Shown: positions 61,071 to 64,000 of the stretch, one piece after another
Layout: the number at the start of each line of letters is the position of its first letter
Position numbering within the stretch: position 1 is the stretch's first letter
NCBI GenBank assembly: GCA_963787185.1
Contig: CAWBCC010000012.1
Location: 372,001 to 436,000 of the forward strand
Reading direction: 5' to 3'
DNA length: 64,000 nucleotides
DNA from: JAJXZP01 sp963787185
GTDB taxonomy: Bacteria; Spirochaetota; Spirochaetia; Treponematales; Rectinemataceae
Program-made: the position numbers and the translations under genes
The notes under the pieces: model-generated
What the model was told of the DNA's origin: nothing
Seen by the model: only the letters and a program-made list of their open reading frames with translations
Databases searched by the model: none

Positions 61071-62378
61071 TCACGCTCCCTTCTTCGCGGAAAACGCGAG
61101 CACCTTCCCGAAAGCATCCTCGGAAGCCTTGCCGATGCTGGCGAGATCGTTCTCGCTCTCGTGGTTCGCGTAGCTCTCGAAGACTACCGACGTCCTGTGC
61201 CCCGTAGCCTTCATCGCCTGCCTCTGGTCGATACGGTCTGCTAGCGCTGTCGCGAAGCAGTGTCTGAGCGAATGGAAGACCAGGCCGCGGGCGCGCCGCG
61301 TAGCTTCGTCGATCCCTATCGCGTGCAGCGCTTCGGTAAACCCGTTCCCGAGCACCTTCGCGTCCAGCGGCTTGTCGGCGAGGATGCCGTAGAAGACGAA
61401 GCGCTCGTCGCTCGTCCCGTGCGGGTTTTCTTTTCCCAGGTCACGGAGCGGGTCGCGGACGACAGGAAGAAGGGGGACCTCCCTCTCCTCGCGGTTCTTC
61501 GTTGCCTTTAGCCCGTCGGCGAAGCCCCAGCTGTGGCGGATGTAGAGTCGATCCTCGCCGACGTCGCGGAGCTGCAAGGCGTTGATCTCGCCGAGGCGGG
61601 CGCCCGTCGTGAGCGCCACGAGGAAGGCGACGCGGGCACGCTCGTCCGGCCACTGCAGGGATACGAGAGCTCGGAGCTCAGCCTCCGTGAGGATGTCGCG
61701 CTTCTTGCTCTCCCCAGAGAAGCGGGGGATGCCTTCGGCGGGGTTCATCGGGATAAGTTCGTTGCGCGCTGCCCAGGCGAGCGGAGCTGATACAGCTGCC
61801 AAGGCCTTATTGAGGGTTGCCGGGGCGAGGCCCTCTTCAGAAAGGCGAAAAAGGTGAGCCTTGAGTCCGGATCGCGTGACATCGATAAGGCGGACGGCGG
61901 TCCACTCCTTCCGATCCCAGTAGCGACGAACTACACCCGCCTGCTCGAGCGCGTGTCGTCGCGTCGCCGAGTGGCCGTAGACCTTTTTCTCGGCGAGGAA
62001 AGGGGAGCTCTCGTGATCCCATATCCTCTCCAGGAATGCGAGGAGGAGCTCGGACGAGGGGCCAGCTTTGGCGAAATTGCCAACGACGAGGCTGCGGTCT
62101 CTAAGGGCCTTGAGGATCTTCTCGGCGTCGTCGGTGTCGAGATCAGCTTTTCGGATCGCTGACAGTATCTCCTCGAGCCCGAAGATGGAGTCGGCCGGTC
62201 GGACCTTGCGCGTTCGGCCTGTGGGGACGCCGTGCTCGAGCCATCCGGCGACGGTCAGGAGGGCCGCGTCGCGCTCGGTGGCTCCTGTCGATAGGGGGCT
62301 TAGCTTTCGCCCGGTTTCTGGGTCAATAAGCTCCGCGTAGAAGATGCCATGTCGCGCATGAAGATAGAACCGACGCAT
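61071..62378 (-). CDS. tyrosine-type site-specific recombinase (integrase)
   Basis: A 435-residue phage/ICE-type integrase. It has an N-terminal arm domain (MRRFYLHARHGIFYAELIDP), a SAM-like core-binding domain (about 90-205) and a catalytic domain with the R-K-H-R-H-Y set: Arg in LTTGARLGEINALQL, His-x-x-Arg in VFHSLRHCFATA, His in ATGHRTS and Tyr in VVFESYANHESEND. AAAGGCGGAGCT precedes the ATG. It lies 112 bases from a tRNA-Thr 3' fragment, a typical integrase-att arrangement. The remnant at 21305-25861 is a close relative. Confidence 0.93.
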   Translation of the reverse strand: MRRFYLHARHGIFYAELIDPETGRKLSPLSTGATERDAALLTVAGWLEHGVPTGRTRKVRPADSIFGLEEILSAIRKADLDTDDAEKILKALRDRSLVVGNFAKAGPSSELLLAFLERIWDHESSPFLAEKKVYGHSATRRHALEQAGVVRRYWDRKEWTAVRLIDVTRSGLKAHLFRLSEEGLAPATLNKALAAVSAPLAWAARNELIPMNPAEGIPRFSGESKKRDILTEAELRALVSLQWPDERARVAFLVALTTGARLGEINALQLRDVGEDRLYIRHSWGFADGLKATKNREEREVPLLPVVRDPLRDLGKENPHGTSDERFVFYGILADKPLDAKVLGNGFTEALHAIGIDEATRRARGLVFHSLRHCFATALADRIDQRQAMKATGHRTSVVFESYANHESENDLASIGKASEDAFGKVLAFSAKKGA

Positions 62379-62490
62379 AGCTCCGCCTTTCGAAACCGGT
62401 TCTCATACGGTTTCTCATAGGGTTGTTTGGAGCAAGGCGCCGGTTTTCCGGTGGCTTTGCTAATTATCTACCTCGTAAAGCTTTAAATCA

Positions 62491-62531
62491 GCCGAGACCG
62501 GGAATCGAACCCGGCACCTGCGCATTACGAG
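62491..62531 (-). other. 3' fragment of tRNA-Thr(CGT), probable attachment site
   Basis: On the minus strand, CTCGTAATGCGCAGG carries a CGT anticodon in a normal loop and the 3' half of the anticodon stem. TGCCGGGTTCGATTCCCGGT follows as the T arm, then CTCGGC as the acceptor 3' half. The 5' half of a tRNA is absent on the higher-coordinate side. Such 3' tRNA pieces are left as att sites by tyrosine integrases, and an intact integrase lies 112 bases away. The 62379-62831 gap around it otherwise holds GC-rich inverted-repeat-like DNA without genes. Confidence 0.8.
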
Positions 62532-62831
62532 AGGCAAATATAACCTATCGCTAAATATCATTTTATATCAAAGCAAGGAATTAGACAAGCAATGATTTTC
62601 CATGATGGACCATGATAGGCTATTTTTGCGGACGTTATTGCTTACTGCTTCGCCTAACGTGTTCTTGTCTCCTCCTCGTCGATATGAGGACCGGGGGGCG
62701 GCCTCTTCGAGGGGCAACGGCGCCAGGGGCGGCCGGCCGATGAAAACCTAACGATAGGAATTAAACGAAGCCCCGCGGCGAGCTCGGGAAGCCGCAAGGG
62801 ATGGAGCCTTGCCAGCCCGAGAGCATATGCT

Positions 62832-63092
62832 TCAGTCTTTGCTCTCCTCCCAGTTCTTGTTTTCCTTGAGGTACCCTCGGAATCTCTCAAGGTCATCTCG
62901 GTGGTCAGCTTCGAGTGTTCCATGAGTTGATGAAAAATTGTCAGTCCAAGAGACTAAGGAAAGGGGATTCTGTTTTAGCGCGTTTCGGGCAGTCTCGAAA
63001 TCGTTTGTTGCATTCACATCCGATTCAAAATCACAAGAAAAGTACACACGAGGACCGTCTTGTAATTGATTGATAGCACATAGACGTTTCAT
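62832..63092 (-). CDS. small protein of unknown function (86 aa)
   Basis: An 86-residue soluble, acidic protein (MKRLCAINQLQDGPRVYFSC, then ARNALKQNPLSLVSW and RDDLERFRGYLKENKNWEES) preceded by GAGGAAGAAAT. It lies 28 bases downstream of the nuclease-like gene, so they may be co-transcribed. I do not recognise a family. Its lower GC content matches the nuclease gene and not the chromosome to the left. Confidence 0.6.
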   Translation of the reverse strand: MKRLCAINQLQDGPRVYFSCDFESDVNATNDFETARNALKQNPLSLVSWTDNFSSTHGTLEADHRDDLERFRGYLKENKNWEESKD

Positions 63093-63120
63093 ATTTCTTC
63101 CTCAATGTTTTCATCTTCGG

Positions 63121-64000
63121 TCATTTCTTCCCATCCTTCCGCGAGGACGTGATTTTATGGGCTGGGCTTTTATCATATACCACCCCGAGCGTAGGCTTCC
63201 TGCAGGTGTGATATAGCTCTTGAAAGGGCCGCTCCCCGTTTAGATCAGTCCACGAATAAAACATAAGTTTTTTGGAATCTATATTGACATCGCCCGTAAC
63301 CCAGATACCTTCTTTGGCTACAATCCCAAGACCAGTTGTACTTAGCCTTTGAGCATAGGATTTTGCTTGGATAAAAGCGTCTTGTAAATCCCCATCGGTA
63401 ACTATGCTGTATTTCGCTTCCCATACCCAATATGAGGAATAGTCATCCTTCTTTTTGTTCAATAGCAGAACATAATCAGGAATTATCCTTTCCCCTCGCC
63501 CTATTTTTATTTTTAGCTGCCTAACCCAATCCATTTGAGTATATCCAAGTTTGATTAACAAGGGTTCCAGAAGATTTTGTTCAACATCTCTTTCAACTAC
63601 TAAGTGAATATCCGTACTAAATGAGAGGGCTTCTAGTTTGGGTAGAACAGAAATATCAAACCCCTTCTGAGCCATTAAATAAAGTATCCGGTCATAGTAT
63701 TTCTTCTCGATGATATCGCCATTGATTCCCTGTAGATTTTTCCTCACTAAAGGCATTGTGGACAAAACTTCGTCGTTCCTGATTTCCGAATAGCTAATAT
63801 GCGGAACCTTGATCGGCTTATGAATCCAGGTATTATTGTAATGATAGAAAAAAGGATCAACATATCCATATTCCTTTACCCGCCATATCGAGTGGATATA
63901 GCTCCGAGGAGTCAGGCAATACATAACGACAATATCATTCGGTGATGCCGAAGCGTTTCCCTGCCAATTATCAACTGTATTATCGTCAGCCTTATCTAGA
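63121..64000 (-). CDS. PD-(D/E)XK nuclease-like protein with N-terminal EVE/PUA-like region (5' end outside window)
   Basis: The frame is open from a TGA at 63121 to the window edge, so the internal ATG at 63924 is not necessarily the start. The N-terminal part (NDIVVMYCLTPRSYIHSIWR, then VKEYGYVDPFFYHYNNTWIH) resembles EVE/PUA-like modules that open some restriction proteins. IRNDEVLSTMPLVRKNLQG follows. The C-terminal part has RIIPDYVLLLNKK and YWVWEAKYSIV, matching the D...ExK core of PD-(D/E)XK nucleases. Codon use is AT-rich and unlike the left-hand genes. It may be a defence gene of an integrated element; the family call is tentative. Confidence 0.55.
   Translation of the reverse strand, partial: LDKADDNTVDNWQGNASASPNDIVVMYCLTPRSYIHSIWRVKEYGYVDPFFYHYNNTWIHKPIKVPHISYSEIRNDEVLSTMPLVRKNLQGINGDIIEKKYYDRILYLMAQKGFDISVLPKLEALSFSTDIHLVVERDVEQNLLEPLLIKLGYTQMDWVRQLKIKIGRGERIIPDYVLLLNKKKDDYSSYWVWEAKYSIVTDGDLQDAFIQAKSYAQRLSTTGLGIVAKEGIWVTGDVNIDSKKLMFYSWTDLNGERPFQELYHTCRKPTLGVVYDKSPAHKITSSRKDGKK

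Noticed and set aside
1..64000. CRISPR array
   Set aside because: No regularly spaced short direct repeats were found on reading; the repeats seen are IS ends, IS copies and a gene duplication.

Overview
The window looks like a chromosomal segment of a high-GC, probably spirochaete-type heterotrophic bacterium. That placement is an inference from gene content: RbsABC-type sugar import, STAS/anti-sigma/PP2C partner switching, a FecR-PQQ lipoprotein, a TolB-like/beta-barrel protein and a membrane-bound class III cyclase. No rRNA or other phylogenetic marker is present to prove it. Metabolic operons alternate with stretches heavily rearranged by insertion sequences and a tRNA-targeting integrative element.

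Layout. Positions 1-3179 (+) hold the end of a sugar ABC permease, a uroporphyrinogen-decarboxylase-like protein, an aldo/keto reductase and a ROK regulator. Positions 3491-16306 (-) hold one tightly packed run of 13 intact genes plus a decayed dehydrogenase at its head: a thiamine-diphosphate decarboxylase-like enzyme, two DJ-1/PfpI proteins, a VOC protein, four NTF2/SnoaL domains in three genes, an AGE-fold protein and a glycogen-debranching enzyme, with a complete partner-switching set (two STAS antagonists, an anti-sigma-type kinase and a PP2C phosphatase) interleaved. An AraC/YqhC-like regulator lies upstream and a DUF362 ferredoxin protein is divergent from it. This run is the best candidate for an undescribed regulated pathway.

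Positions 18941-25861 are a graveyard: a broken FGGY kinase, a broken IS630, and a tyrosine-integrase remnant split by an IS256 element that is itself split by an intact IS66 element. Both nested insertions keep perfect target duplications. Positions 26579-39288 are a sugar or polyol catabolic cluster: LacI regulator, FGGY kinase, class II aldolase, three TIM-barrel isomerase/epimerases, a zinc dehydrogenase, a frameshifted cupin protein and an RbsABC-type importer. A shared 14-bp putative operator lies before lacI and before the main operon. The next gene, a family 4 glycosidase, is broken after its third codon by an ISL3-family element. A second ISL3 copy lies 0.4 kb further on.

Positions 42700-52830 are mosaic. 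A 645-bp unit carrying a small molybdopterin-domain oxidoreductase occurs at both ends. Between the copies are a broken sensor kinase, broken AraC and epimerase genes, an intact BNR propeller-MoaD-E1/rhodanese operon, a BrnT/BrnA toxin-antitoxin pair, solo IS ends and another integrase remnant. Positions 53034-60643 hold a membrane cyclase, a FecR-PQQ lipoprotein with its TolB/barrel partner, an IS5-family element, and an L,D-transpeptidase with a SPOR protein. Positions 61071-64000 hold an intact tyrosine integrase next to a 41-nt 3' fragment of a tRNA-Thr(CGT), a probable attachment site, followed by AT-richer genes including a PD-(D/E)XK-like nuclease cut by the window edge.
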